64,000 nt of DNA from contig PAAJ01000016.1 in NCBI GenBank assembly GCA_002702575.1, positions 1-64,000 of the forward strand, given 5' to 3'. A program made the translations under genes and the position numbers. This DNA comes from Phycisphaerae bacterium (GTDB lineage Bacteria > Planctomycetota > Phycisphaerae > Phycisphaerales > SM1A02). Positions 8,794-19,094 of this stretch are shown here, piece by piece; position 1 is the first letter of the stretch; each line of letters opens with the position of its first letter. The notes under the pieces are model-generated. The model had not been told where the DNA came from. It saw only the letters and a program-made list of their open reading frames with translations, and ran no database searches.

Positions 8794-11538
8794 TCACAGC
8801 GTTGGTGCAACCTCCTGGGACTTGTAGCACTCGAGCACATCGCCGACCTTGATGTCGTCATAGCCATCGATGAGCATGCCACATTCCTGTCCACTGCGGA
8901 CCTCCTTGGCATCGTCCTTGAACCGCTTCAGCTGTGACAGCTTGCGATCTGCCTCGATGACGATGTCCTCACGTGTCACACGAATAAGTGCGTTCCGCTC
9001 AATGGAACCATCCGTGACATAACAACCGGCAACCATGCCGACCTTCGAGATCTTGAAGACCTCCCGAACCTCGGCATGACCGATGACCTCGATGCGATGC
9101 TCCGGATCCAGAAGACCGACCATCGCTTTCTTCAGATCGTCACTGATGTCGTAGATCACGTCATACAAGCGGATATCGACACCAGCCTTCTCAGCGGCAC
9201 GACGGGCACCTGCCGATGTCGTGACATTGAAACCGATCACGATGGCACCGGAGGCCTCCGCCAGGGCGACATCGGACTCGTTGATACCGCCTACTGCCGT
9301 GTGCTTGACGGACACCGTGATGTCATCCGTGGAAAGCTTCTTCAAGGTGACATCGAGTGTCTCGACGGAACCCTGGACATCACCCTTGATGATGATGGGC
9401 AGTTCCTTCTGATCCGCACCTTCCAGCTTCTCGAAGATGTTGTCGAGCGTGACCTTCTCGCGGGACAGGGCCTTGTTTCGATCCGCTTCGATCCGTTCCT
9501 TGGAAGCCGTTTCAGCCTCACGGATGGATTTGACCACATAGAACTTGTCACCGGCGTCCGGAACCTCGTTCATGCCGGAGATGGCGACTGGCGTCGATGG
9601 AAGGGACGACTCGATACGTCGACCATGATCGTCGATCATGTCACGAACCCGGCCGTAGGCACGACCGAGAACGATGAAGGAACCTTTCTCGAGCTTGCCT
9701 TGCTGGACGAGAATGTTGGCGACGGCGCCTCGGCCTTCCTGCAACTGGGCTTCGAGGACGATTCCCTCGGCACGACCACCGAAATCGGCGGTCAGTTCGA
9801 GCAGCTGGGCCTGAAGATCCAGCACCTCGAGGAGATCCTGTACACCGTCTCCATTCGTGGCACTGGTCCTGACGACCTCGATGTCACCGCCCCACTCGAC
9901 CGGATTCAATTCATGTTCGGCCAGCTGACCGAGAATCCGCTGGATGTTGTTGTCCGTCGCCTCAGCCTTGTCGATCTTGTTCAGAGCGACCACGATCGGA
10001 ACACCAGCAGCCTTTGCGTGATTGATCGACTCGATGGTCTGGGGCATCACGCCGTCATCGGCAGCAACGACCAGTACGACGATGTCGGTCGCCTGCGCAC
10101 CACGAGCTCTCATGGCCGTGAATGCCTCGTGACCAGGGGTATCGATGAAGGTGATCAGCCGGTTTTCATCACCGAGTGTGACGGGCACCTGGAAGGCACT
10201 CGTAGCCTGAGTGATTCCACCCGCCTCGCCTTCGGCAACATTGGCATTTCTGATTCTGTCCAGCAGCGAGGTCTTGCCGTGATCGACATGACCGAGAATG
10301 GTGACCACGGGCGAACGGCCCTGTTCATCGACCATCTCACGATCAGCGAAATCCTGAGCAATCTGTTCCTCGGCGGTCTTCTGTTCGATGACCTCCAGCT
10401 CGATGCCGAATTCCATCATGGTCTCGATTGCCGACTCGCTGTCCAGCACGCTGTTGACCGTTGTCGTATGACCGGCCAGGAACAGTTTCTTGACGATGTC
10501 GGCAGCCTTGACGCCTGTCGCGGCACTGAGCTCCTTGATCGTGATCGGCTCAGTCACCTTGACGGCGCCGCCGGTCTCGGCAGCGGTCTTGGCACGCTGT
10601 CCGCCTGAACCATCCGTTCGCTTCTGGACATCACGTCTTGCGGCCTTGAAGAAACCACCCGCACGTGAAAGTCGTCGTTCACGCTCGAGAAGATCCTGTT
10701 GTCGCCAACTGCCCTGGCGACCCTGCTCTGGCGTGAGCGTTCCTCGGCCGGAACGACCCTCGGGACGAGATGAACTGCGACGCTTGTTTCTTCGGGACGG
10801 GCGACGGTCATCACCTGGTCCACCGTCCCCGGGTGGCATCATGTCCGGGCCACCGGCGGGTCCTCGAGCAGCGGGCGACCGAGATGGTCGCGGCTGCCGA
10901 ACGGGCTCCGGCTGCTCGACACGAATGACCTTGGGGCCTGCAAGCGTGGTCTTCACGGGCTGCTTCAATTGACGCCCTGCCGGCGTCACGACCTTCGGCT
11001 TCTCAGGTGCATTGGGAACCGCATCGGGAACCTTTTCAAGCTGAGGAAGATCGGGGCTGTCGGAATCTGGACTGGATCCATCATCATCCGTCTGTTCACT
11101 GACGCTTTCACTTGGGGGAACCATGTCACCAGTCGAGGTTGCGGGAGGCGTTGACGCCGCAACTTCGGGCACCGGTGGCACCGCGATCTCGGAAGGTGGA
11201 GCAATCGGTGGTGGCGGCGGAACCGATGGTGGTGGTTCTACCGGCGCTTCAACCGTTGGCTCGACCGGCTTGGCCTTTGGAGCTCGCCGCTTGGCACGAG
11301 CACGCGCTTTGTCCAGATCGACAGGTGCTGCCGTCTGAACGGCTGATCCACCATCGGCCTCGGCGGCGGATGAGAACCACTCGCGGATCGTGGCCGCAAG
11401 CCCTGCCGACAATGTCGACATGTGATTGGTTACCTGTGAGATCCCCTCATTGGAACACTTCGCGACAACGTCCTTCGACGTCACACCAAGTTCCTTGGCG
11501 ATCTGGTGAACCCTGATTGTGCCCGTTTTTTTCGCCAC
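8794..11538 (-). CDS. infB: Translation initiation factor IF-2
   Basis: [24 protein letters not shown] GTPase motifs; IF2_N domain [15 protein letters not shown]. Confidence 0.98.
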   Translation of the reverse strand: MAKKTGTIRVHQIAKELGVTSKDVVAKCSNEGISQVTNHMSTLSAGLAATIREWFSSAAEADGGSAVQTAAPVDLDKARARAKRRAPKAKPVEPTVEAPVEPPPSVPPPPPIAPPSEIAVPPVPEVAASTPPATSTGDMVPPSESVSEQTDDDGSSPDSDSPDLPQLEKVPDAVPNAPEKPKVVTPAGRQLKQPVKTTLAGPKVIRVEQPEPVRQPRPSRSPAARGPAGGPDMMPPGDGGPGDDRRPSRRNKRRSSSRPEGRSGRGTLTPEQGRQGSWRQQDLLERERRLSRAGGFFKAARRDVQKRTDGSGGQRAKTAAETGGAVKVTEPITIKELSAATGVKAADIVKKLFLAGHTTTVNSVLDSESAIETMMEFGIELEVIEQKTAEEQIAQDFADREMVDEQGRSPVVTILGHVDHGKTSLLDRIRNANVAEGEAGGITQATSAFQVPVTLGDENRLITFIDTPGHEAFTAMRARGAQATDIVVLVVAADDGVMPQTIESINHAKAAGVPIVVALNKIDKAEATDNNIQRILGQLAEHELNPVEWGGDIEVVRTSATNGDGVQDLLEVLDLQAQLLELTADFGGRAEGIVLEAQLQEGRGAVANILVQQGKLEKGSFIVLGRAYGRVRDMIDDHGRRIESSLPSTPVAISGMNEVPDAGDKFYVVKSIREAETASKERIEADRNKALSREKVTLDNIFEKLEGADQKELPIIIKGDVQGSVETLDVTLKKLSTDDITVSVKHTAVGGINESDVALAEASGAIVIGFNVTTSAGARRAAEKAGVDIRLYDVIYDISDDLKKAMVGLLDPEHRIEVIGHAEVREVFKISKVGMVAGCYVTDGSIERNALIRVTREDIVIEADRKLSQLKRFKDDAKEVRSGQECGMLIDGYDDIKVGDVLECYKSQEVAPTL

Positions 11539-11613
11539 GTCCTGCTCCCGGAAACCGTCGTCTCATGGACGCGGATCCGATTCAACGCTTCATGTGAATC
11601 ACGACTGCTTTGG

Positions 11614-13041
11614 TCAAGCCGTGTTCGAAGCGTCCTCCTCGTTCGTGTCTGATTCGCTTGCAGCCGAATCGACTGCATCCTCAACAGACTCCTCCGAGTC
11701 TGCAACTGGTTCCGATGCTTCCGTCACTGCCGGGGCCACCGGGCCTCCACCAAGAATGGCGTCAGCTGCAGCCTCTGCGGAAACGTCCTGCTCACCACCC
11801 GCCAGAACGGCATCGGCAGCGGCCATTTCTTCGGTGCGACGCTTCTCTTCCTCTTCCTTCTCACGCTGCTGCTGCTCGGCAACTTCCTTGGCTCGCTCTG
11901 CACAGACAGCCGCCACCGTGTTCGACAGGGCTTCGTCCATGCCGACCTCGGACTGAAGGACTTCGACACCGACTTCCTCGACATCGAAGACACTGATCAT
12001 GCCCAGTGCGCCCATGCGGTCCAGCATGGTGTCCTCGATACCTTCAATAGGTCGAACGGTGGACTCCAAAGTCTCCAGGCTCTTGGCGAACTCAGCGGGC
12101 GTCAGGATGTCGATATCCCAACCGGTCAGACGCGCTGCCAGTCTCACGTTCTGGCCACGACGACCGATGGCCAGTGAGAGCTGATCCTCGCGAACGATGA
12201 TGGTCGCTCTTCCAAGTTCGAAACAGAGGCTGACTTCCTCGACCTCCGCAGGCTTGAGTGCATTGGCGATCAGGATCTGACTGGATTCGTTCCAACGCAC
12301 GATGTCGATCTTCTCGCCACCGAGTTCATCGACGATGTTGCGGATACGACTGCCACGAACACCCACGCAGGCACCGACTGCATCCACCTTCGAATCGATG
12401 GATGACACCGCGATCTTGGTCCTGAATCCGGCTTCGCGGGCCATGGCCTTGATCTCGATGATGTGCTCCGACACTTCCGGAACCTCGGCCTCGAAGAGGC
12501 GGCGGATGAAATCGGGATGGCTCCTGGAGAGCACGATCTTCACCCGGCTTCCATCCTCGCGGACTTCCTTGATCAGACACCGGACTCGATCGCCCGGGTG
12601 GAACTGCTCGCCCTGGATCTGCTCCGAACGGGGCATGAAGCCCTCCGTCCGCTCGATCTGGACGACGAGTGCACCACCCTCATACCGGTGAGCCGTGCCG
12701 GTGAGCACTTCACCAACGCGCTTGGAGAACTCGTCCAGAATGCTGGCGCGTTCGTCTTCACGGAAACGCTGGATCATCACCTGCTTCGCGGTCTGGGCGG
12801 GGATCCTGCCAAGACTCGCGATGGGGATCTCGCTGAAATGACCTTCTTCATCCGCTCGCCACAGATGCATGTCACCGTTGAGCGGATCGATCTGACACCG
12901 GAATTCCTCGGCGTCCAGTGAATTGAAGTGCTTGCGTGCAGCACTGACCATGGCCTGCTCGAGGTCGTTGATCAGCAGCTCCCGTTCGATATTCCGATCA
13001 CGCGCGATGGCGTCAATGATTCGGATGGTCTCAGCGTTCAT
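11614..13041 (-). CDS. nusA: Transcription termination/antitermination factor NusA
   Basis: MNAETIRIIDAIARDRNIERELLINDLEQAM; S1/KH motifs ACVGVRGSRIRNIVDELGGEKIDIV and LAIGRRGQNVRLAARLTGWDIDI. Confidence 0.97.
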   Translation of the reverse strand: MNAETIRIIDAIARDRNIERELLINDLEQAMVSAARKHFNSLDAEEFRCQIDPLNGDMHLWRADEEGHFSEIPIASLGRIPAQTAKQVMIQRFREDERASILDEFSKRVGEVLTGTAHRYEGGALVVQIERTEGFMPRSEQIQGEQFHPGDRVRCLIKEVREDGSRVKIVLSRSHPDFIRRLFEAEVPEVSEHIIEIKAMAREAGFRTKIAVSSIDSKVDAVGACVGVRGSRIRNIVDELGGEKIDIVRWNESSQILIANALKPAEVEEVSLCFELGRATIIVREDQLSLAIGRRGQNVRLAARLTGWDIDILTPAEFAKSLETLESTVRPIEGIEDTMLDRMGALGMISVFDVEEVGVEVLQSEVGMDEALSNTVAAVCAERAKEVAEQQQREKEEEEKRRTEEMAAADAVLAGGEQDVSAEAAADAILGGGPVAPAVTEASEPVADSEESVEDAVDSAASESDTNEEDASNTA

Positions 13042-13310
13042 GTTCGTTGCTCGTTCACCGCCTGGAAGCGGTCTGGAAAAGGCGGACAAGCCGCCGGAAT
13101 CGGTCCCGCGTGGTCTCCCTGGACGTCACAGGCCACGGGCAACATGCCGTTTCCGGCTGCCAGCCCGTGGCCCGCGGTTGCCCGGCAGCATCGTGCCTTC
13201 CGAGCGAACGTCGTGATGAACGCTCACTCAGACCACGGTGCCACCTGAAATCAAGGCCACACGCGGACCATCTGAAATGTCGAGCCGACGGATGACATCA
13301 TCCGTCGCAC
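13042..13310 (-). promoter_or_regulatory. Structured leader upstream of nusA with several inverted repeats, including a terminator-like hairpin with a competing pairing
   Basis: Perfect inverted repeats at 13286-13307, 13131-13172 and 13081-13095; the last is followed on the minus strand by TTTT. Confidence 0.45.
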
Positions 13311-13534
13311 CCACGTACACACCATGAAGCGTTTCACGCGTCATGATGTTCTTCTGAAAATGTCGCGGACTGGTTCACGGAGGAACTCCCGAAACACTGG
13401 TAGATACCCTGCACAACCGCCTTCAGCACACGCTGGGCGGCGTATTCCGTACTGTATCCACGCCCCGAGTACCCCGCAACCAAGCCAACGCCTGGGCAGA
13501 TCCATAAGCCGCTTTTTCACTGTCTGGAAGGGGT

Positions 13535-14548
13535 TCAGCGACTGGACGGGCTGTCTGGGCCCAATACCTGGACGGCCCGACGGCCAGCATGCTGTCCTTG
13601 AGCGGCCTTGAACTTCGAGCGACCCTCGACGCAGATGGTGGCCGGTGTCCTGGTCGACACACCCGTCAGAATCACATCTCCGGGTTGCATCGATCTCAAT
13701 TCACTCAGCGTGATGCTGGTCGAGGCCAGAACGGCTGACAACTCCACGGGCGCGTCCGAGAGGTGCTCGCGGACGGCAGGTGCGTGATGACTGCCACCAT
13801 CCAGAGGTTCGCCGGTTGCCGTCCAGGATCTCGTTCCAAGATCATCGATCAAGGTTTCAATCAGAGCGTATGGAAGGCAGAGGCTCAAAGATCCGCTTCC
13901 ACCAGCCAGACCGACTCTGAACCGAACCGCCAGAACGACTTCATTGGGAGACACGATCTGAGCGATCTGTGGGTTGGATTCGACGTTCTCGATCGTGAAA
14001 TTCACGGCACGAAGCCCGGACCATGCTTCATGCAGTGGCTGCATGGCCCGGTGAAACACCGAACGGGCCAGGCGGGTCTCGATGGAGGTCAACGCCCTGT
14101 CCGGCACGATCGAACCATTCACGTCCCCACCAAGCAGACGTTCAATCAATGGATAGAAGACCTGCTGAGACATCTCGAGGACAAGTCTTCCGCCAAGTTC
14201 CGGTGCACGAACCGTGGCGAAACAGGTCTGATGTCCCAGGCCGCTGATGTACTCGGCATAGGAGATCTGCTCTGCAGACTCGATTTCCATGTCGACGATC
14301 ATGCGGCTCATGCCGGTGAGCTGACCGCCATAGCTGCGAGCGAAGGTCTCATGAAGCGATTTGAGTGACCTCAGCTGGTCCTGACTGATACGTTCCGGAC
14401 GCTTGAAGTCATAGGGCCGGACCGGAGGGGCCGCTGGGGAGTCACCTGCAAGGGTGTACAGAGCACCGCCGGAATCAGAATCCGTCGACGGATGTCGTGT
14501 CGAAATACCTTCTGGCTCAAACCCTTGATGGTTGTGAGATCGGGTCAT
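13535..14548 (-). CDS. fliM: Flagellar motor switch protein FliM
   Basis: YDFKRPERISQDQLRSLKSLHETFARSYGGQLTGMSRMIVDME...SLCLPYALIETLIDDLGTRSW. Confidence 0.92.
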   Translation of the reverse strand: MTRSHNHQGFEPEGISTRHPSTDSDSGGALYTLAGDSPAAPPVRPYDFKRPERISQDQLRSLKSLHETFARSYGGQLTGMSRMIVDMEIESAEQISYAEYISGLGHQTCFATVRAPELGGRLVLEMSQQVFYPLIERLLGGDVNGSIVPDRALTSIETRLARSVFHRAMQPLHEAWSGLRAVNFTIENVESNPQIAQIVSPNEVVLAVRFRVGLAGGSGSLSLCLPYALIETLIDDLGTRSWTATGEPLDGGSHHAPAVREHLSDAPVELSAVLASTSITLSELRSMQPGDVILTGVSTRTPATICVEGRSKFKAAQGQHAGRRAVQVLGPDSPSSR

Positions 14549-14698
14549 GAGGCTGACTGGCTCCGTTGGGGCCCCCTTGCGGACCTATTTCATACCACTG
14601 CAGATCACCGCGGCGGTATGCTTCTGTTTATCGGAAGGCATGGGAAGCCCGCTTGAGTCAGGCTCCATTCCGGACGATTCCCACCCCTGGACCCTCAG

Positions 14699-16837
14699 GT
14701 GACTGGATTGCCCCCAATCATGCTCACAACACTCCTTTTGACCATTCTGAGCCTTCTTGGACCCGGAGATGACTTCAAATTGCCGGGTCTTGGCCTGCCC
14801 CAGATTCCCGTCCCGGGTGCCGCTGCCGAGGAGATCTTCAATGACTCTCGAGATCGGGTGAGCGTCGAGGTTCTCACCGATCGCACCCGAGCCGTCCCCG
14901 GTGAGCAGCTCGTTCTGGCGGTGATCTTCGACCATGATCCCGGCTGGCATATCCATACCAATGATCCGGTTGTTCCCCCTGAATTGGGCGAACCCTCCGA
15001 CTACATCAAGACCGAGCTGATCTTCGAACCTCTTGATGGACCCATCCAGGTTCATCCTCAGTTCACCCAATGGCCGGAGGTGCACGACATCCAGGTCTCG
15101 TTCACCGGGAGCCCGGTGAGCTATGGCGTCTTTGAAGGCAAGGCCATTGCCTATGTACCACTGACGATTTCCAAAGAAGCACCACTTGGACCAGCCAGCC
15201 TTACGGTCAAACCGGTCTTTCAGGTGTGCGATGACACGAGTTGCCTGATGCCGACACCGGGGCCCGGCGGCTATGGCTGGGATGACTACAGCGGACTCAC
15301 GGTCACTGTCGAAATCGTTTCCGAGGACGCCATCAAGGCAGATCCCGACCCCCCCGCCCATCCCGACATCTTCGAAGACTTCGATGCGGATGCCGTTGGA
15401 CCTCTCAACCCGCCATCAGGATCTCGATCATCAGACGGATCCCGATCCTCGAGTTCGATCAATACGACTGAAGCCACCCCCGAGGAGACCGCTGAGTTCG
15501 AGGATGAAACGGCATCCTTCTTTGGACTGAAGGTGCCCAAGACCGGAGGCTTTCTCGGCGGCCTCATCCTGATTCTGCTCGGCATTCTCGGCGGATTCAT
15601 TCTCAATCTGACGCCATGCGTATTGCCGGTGATCCCGATCAAGATCATGACGCTCTCGCAGCACGCCGGTACGCCCGGTCGGGCCTTCTCGCTGGGACTG
15701 TGGATGGCGTTGGGTGTCTTCGCCTTCTGGCTGGTCATCGGTCTGCCGGCCGTGCTCTTCGCCTCCTTTGCAGACCCCTCCATGATCTTCGGAATCTGGT
15801 GGGTGACATTCGGTATCGGTCTCCTCATCGGAATCATGGGGATCGGCATCATGGGTCTCTTCACCCTGTCGCTTCCACAGTCGACCTACATGATCAATCC
15901 GAAAGCCGACAACGCCTGGGGCTCGTTCCTCTTTGGTGTCATGACGGCGGTGCTTGGCCTGCCCTGCTTTGGATTCATCGCCGGCGCCTTGTTCGCCAGT
16001 GCAGCAACACTGCCCCCGTTCGTCACCATCCTGATCTTCGGATCCATCGGCATCGGCATGGGCGCGCCCTATCTGCTGCTGGCGGCGTATCCAAAACTGG
16101 TTGAACGCATTCCCCGGACCGGTCCGGCAAGTGATCTGGTGAAGCAGGTCATGGGCCTTCTGCTGCTGGCTGCGGCGGCGTACTTCATCGGCTCCGGTCT
16201 GATCGGTCTGGTCGCTGAACAACCATGGATGGCCAAACTGCTCCACTGGTGGGCCATCGCCATCGCCCTCATTCTCGCAGGCGGATGGCTGTGTCTGCGC
16301 ACCTTCCAGATCACGTCGCATGCCGGTCACCGCATCATCTGGACACTCGTCGCCCTCATCCTCGCCGCGATTCCGACGATCTATGCCATCGGGGCCACTG
16401 AAAAGGCACGGAACACCTGGCAGGTTCTTGAAGAAGCCCGATTGAAATCTGCAGGCGCCTACCTCACCACGGTGTGGAATCCATACGACCCGATCACATT
16501 CGAGGCGGCCCGGGAAGACGGCAAGATCATCGTGGTCGACTTCACCGCCGAGTGGTGCATCAACTGCAAGGCGCTCAAGGCGACGGTGCTCGATCAGGAT
16601 CCGGTCAAGCAACGACTCGCAGAGGACGATCGAATCGTGATGTTCACCGCTGACAACACTTCCCGTACTGCCTACGGATGGGAACTCATGAGGGAAATCG
16701 GTCAGACCGGCATTCCACTGCTCGCGATCTGGAGTCCTGATGATCCCTTCACGGAACCCTGGCAGTCCACCGCGTACACCTCTCAACAGGTGATGGAAGC
16801 ACTGGATGAAGCCGAAGGCGAACTGGACGCACCCTGA
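14699..16837 (+). CDS. DsbD-family protein-disulfide reductase (periplasmic domain, TM domain, thioredoxin-like domain)
   Basis: LNLTPCVLPVIPIKIMTLSQHAG TM core; C-terminal VVDFTAEWCINCKALKATVL thioredoxin motif; start GTG 14699 or ATG 14720. Confidence 0.9.
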   Translation: MTGLPPIMLTTLLLTILSLLGPGDDFKLPGLGLPQIPVPGAAAEEIFNDSRDRVSVEVLTDRTRAVPGEQLVLAVIFDHDPGWHIHTNDPVVPPELGEPSDYIKTELIFEPLDGPIQVHPQFTQWPEVHDIQVSFTGSPVSYGVFEGKAIAYVPLTISKEAPLGPASLTVKPVFQVCDDTSCLMPTPGPGGYGWDDYSGLTVTVEIVSEDAIKADPDPPAHPDIFEDFDADAVGPLNPPSGSRSSDGSRSSSSINTTEATPEETAEFEDETASFFGLKVPKTGGFLGGLILILLGILGGFILNLTPCVLPVIPIKIMTLSQHAGTPGRAFSLGLWMALGVFAFWLVIGLPAVLFASFADPSMIFGIWWVTFGIGLLIGIMGIGIMGLFTLSLPQSTYMINPKADNAWGSFLFGVMTAVLGLPCFGFIAGALFASAATLPPFVTILIFGSIGIGMGAPYLLLAAYPKLVERIPRTGPASDLVKQVMGLLLLAAAAYFIGSGLIGLVAEQPWMAKLLHWWAIAIALILAGGWLCLRTFQITSHAGHRIIWTLVALILAAIPTIYAIGATEKARNTWQVLEEARLKSAGAYLTTVWNPYDPITFEAAREDGKIIVVDFTAEWCINCKALKATVLDQDPVKQRLAEDDRIVMFTADNTSRTAYGWELMREIGQTGIPLLAIWSPDDPFTEPWQSTAYTSQQVMEALDEAEGELDAP

Positions 16838-16853
16838 CACCGCATGACTGCGA

Positions 16854-19094
16854 TCAATCAGGCGTTCCGCTCATCCGAAAGTCGGATACCCGCTGTTCGA
16901 TGTCAACTCGATCACGATCGGTGAGTCGTCGCATGGAATCGATTTCTCTCGCTGCATCAATGGCGAGGACACGTTCATAGACGGCGATCGACCTGTCCTG
17001 CTCACCGCGTTCCCAGAGCACATCAGCGAGATGCCGCTGGGACCACAGACCGACGGGATCCAGTTCCGAGACGGCAACGGCAACGGGCAACGCACGTGAC
17101 AGTCCAGCCGGTTCTCCATTTGAGAGCAACGCACTGATCACGATGTGCCCGGCCTCCACGGAACCGGTCCGCTCGAACACGTCCATGCTGATGTCAACGA
17201 CCTGCTCACCTGCCGCATCGATATCGGAAGATGGTGCCGGCTGATCGAGCGCACTCGACATCACCATGCCATCGAGCAGTTGATCCGCCGCTGCCAATCG
17301 CAAACGATCATCATCACGGATACGGGCCGCTTCCAAGAGTCCCTCTGCGGCACTGCGGCGTTGCATGAGAACGTCACGCCCGTCGGCAAGACCACTTGAT
17401 TCGTGAAGTGACCAGCCCAGATCGGAGACGATGCGATCCGTCTTGGCAGCGGGCAGATAGCCGATCACGAAGAGCATTCCGGCGAGACAGACGCATGCTG
17501 CAAAAGCCACTCCAGCCCAGGCCCTCGCGATGTGACGTCCTTCATGGCCAGGACGACCCACGGGTGCCGAGATCCCCAGCATCGCGAGAATCCAGGGCAC
17601 CGTCGTCGCCTGCTCGATACTCATCTCGACCTGCGCATGGACAACGAGAACGACCGCAGCCACCCAGGCGCCGATCCGCATGCCTGTTGCAATCTGTCGC
17701 CAGAGCGAAGCCAGCAGGATCGCCATGACAAGGAAGAGCGCCCAGCCGATGACATGAACCATGACGGCTGAGCCGCCGAGATACCGGATTTCACTGGCGG
17801 ACATCAGACCCGACACGATCGTCAGCACAGCGATGCCCAGAACCCAGGATCGCAGCGACAGACCCCATGAGGCTTCAGCTGTTCCCGTTTCCTCGAGTCT
17901 TCGTGGACCCCACATCAGAGTCGCGACGACCAATGCCATCCATGACAGGGACAGGACTCCGACGGTGGCGATCCAGTCCCATGGCATGGAATGAGGCGAC
18001 ACGATTTCCTCCGGGCTTCCCGCATCGCGAACCTGAAGCCACGCTGCCTGAAAACCGGAAGGACCGACACCACGCCAGGGTGACTCCAGGAAGATCTGGG
18101 CCGCACCACTGACATAGCCGCTTCGCACGATGAAACTGCGAATACCCGGCAGCTCGCCGATCAGGCTTCCCAATGGGGCCGCAAGCAGTGCCAGTACGAC
18201 CAGTGCCACCGCCACCCAACCGCCGACTCGTTGCCAACCGGACAGGAACAGACATGCCGATGCCATGCACAAGCCAAGCAACATCACGACCCAACCACCG
18301 ATCGATTCCGTCGCGATCACGATGCAGATCATGGACAAGCTGATCAATGCACACAGTCCCGAAAGACCGGATGTCATCTTCTTGCGGACGGTCAGAACGG
18401 TGATGGCGAACCAGGCGCTCGCGCCGGCAGCCATGACACTGGCCAGCAGATTCGTGCTGGAGAACCAACCGGTCGGCACGGCGTTCCGGAGCCTTCTCTC
18501 GAACACTCGAGCAGCGGATGAGCCCGGCTCGATGCCCAGCATGGCGAACTCCTCGGCGCGATTCGCATCGAAGTAGGCGATGGTGGCGGGGATGTCCCAG
18601 GCAACCTGGACAATCGACTTGATGACGAGCGGCGCCAGCCCCGCAAGAAGAATGCACAGTCCGACGGCTCGGATCCAGTCCATTCGGGCGCCGTGTGCAA
18701 GTGCGACCGCCGCGAGGGCGGACGAGAACCAGAGGCTGCCCTGCTCCAGGTCGGCCGGGTCGTTCCAGCCATGCCACAGAAGGACTGGAACGGGAAGGGC
18801 TGCGAGCAGCAGGACCCACCACGAGGCACCCTGACCACGAACGAATTGACCACCCAGAATCAAACCTGCGCCGATGAGCATCAGGATGTCGAATCCAAAT
18901 CGAGCCGATGGAAGAAGGCCGATCGCAGGATGATCGATCGACGTCGGGTCGACATCGAACCAGGGCATCTCGATCGCCGCAGTCATCAGACGAATGACGA
19001 CAGATGAAACGATCAAGGCGGTTCCAATCAGGATCGCACAGGATCCTGCCGACCATCCGCCTTGCCGTTGTTCCAGGTTGGAAGCGTCAATCAT
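16854..19094 (-). CDS. O-antigen ligase/polymerase-like membrane protein with C-terminal TPR-like region
   Basis: Polytopic protein from MIDASNLEQRQ...; Wzy/WaaL-like 'ESPWRGVGPSGFQAAW' loop; C-term soluble repeats. Confidence 0.7.
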   Translation of the reverse strand: MIDASNLEQRQGGWSAGSCAILIGTALIVSSVVIRLMTAAIEMPWFDVDPTSIDHPAIGLLPSARFGFDILMLIGAGLILGGQFVRGQGASWWVLLLAALPVPVLLWHGWNDPADLEQGSLWFSSALAAVALAHGARMDWIRAVGLCILLAGLAPLVIKSIVQVAWDIPATIAYFDANRAEEFAMLGIEPGSSAARVFERRLRNAVPTGWFSSTNLLASVMAAGASAWFAITVLTVRKKMTSGLSGLCALISLSMICIVIATESIGGWVVMLLGLCMASACLFLSGWQRVGGWVAVALVVLALLAAPLGSLIGELPGIRSFIVRSGYVSGAAQIFLESPWRGVGPSGFQAAWLQVRDAGSPEEIVSPHSMPWDWIATVGVLSLSWMALVVATLMWGPRRLEETGTAEASWGLSLRSWVLGIAVLTIVSGLMSASEIRYLGGSAVMVHVIGWALFLVMAILLASLWRQIATGMRIGAWVAAVVLVVHAQVEMSIEQATTVPWILAMLGISAPVGRPGHEGRHIARAWAGVAFAACVCLAGMLFVIGYLPAAKTDRIVSDLGWSLHESSGLADGRDVLMQRRSAAEGLLEAARIRDDDRLRLAAADQLLDGMVMSSALDQPAPSSDIDAAGEQVVDISMDVFERTGSVEAGHIVISALLSNGEPAGLSRALPVAVAVSELDPVGLWSQRHLADVLWERGEQDRSIAVYERVLAIDAAREIDSMRRLTDRDRVDIEQRVSDFRMSGTPD

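Noticed and set aside
9076-10608. 510-aa plus-strand ORF inside infB
   Set aside because: Antisense shadow of the high-GC IF-2 coding sequence; no recognisable domain
15431-16840. 469-aa minus-strand ORF inside the DsbD-like gene
   Set aside because: Antisense shadow; low-complexity E/Q/D/G composition typical of antisense frames in this genome
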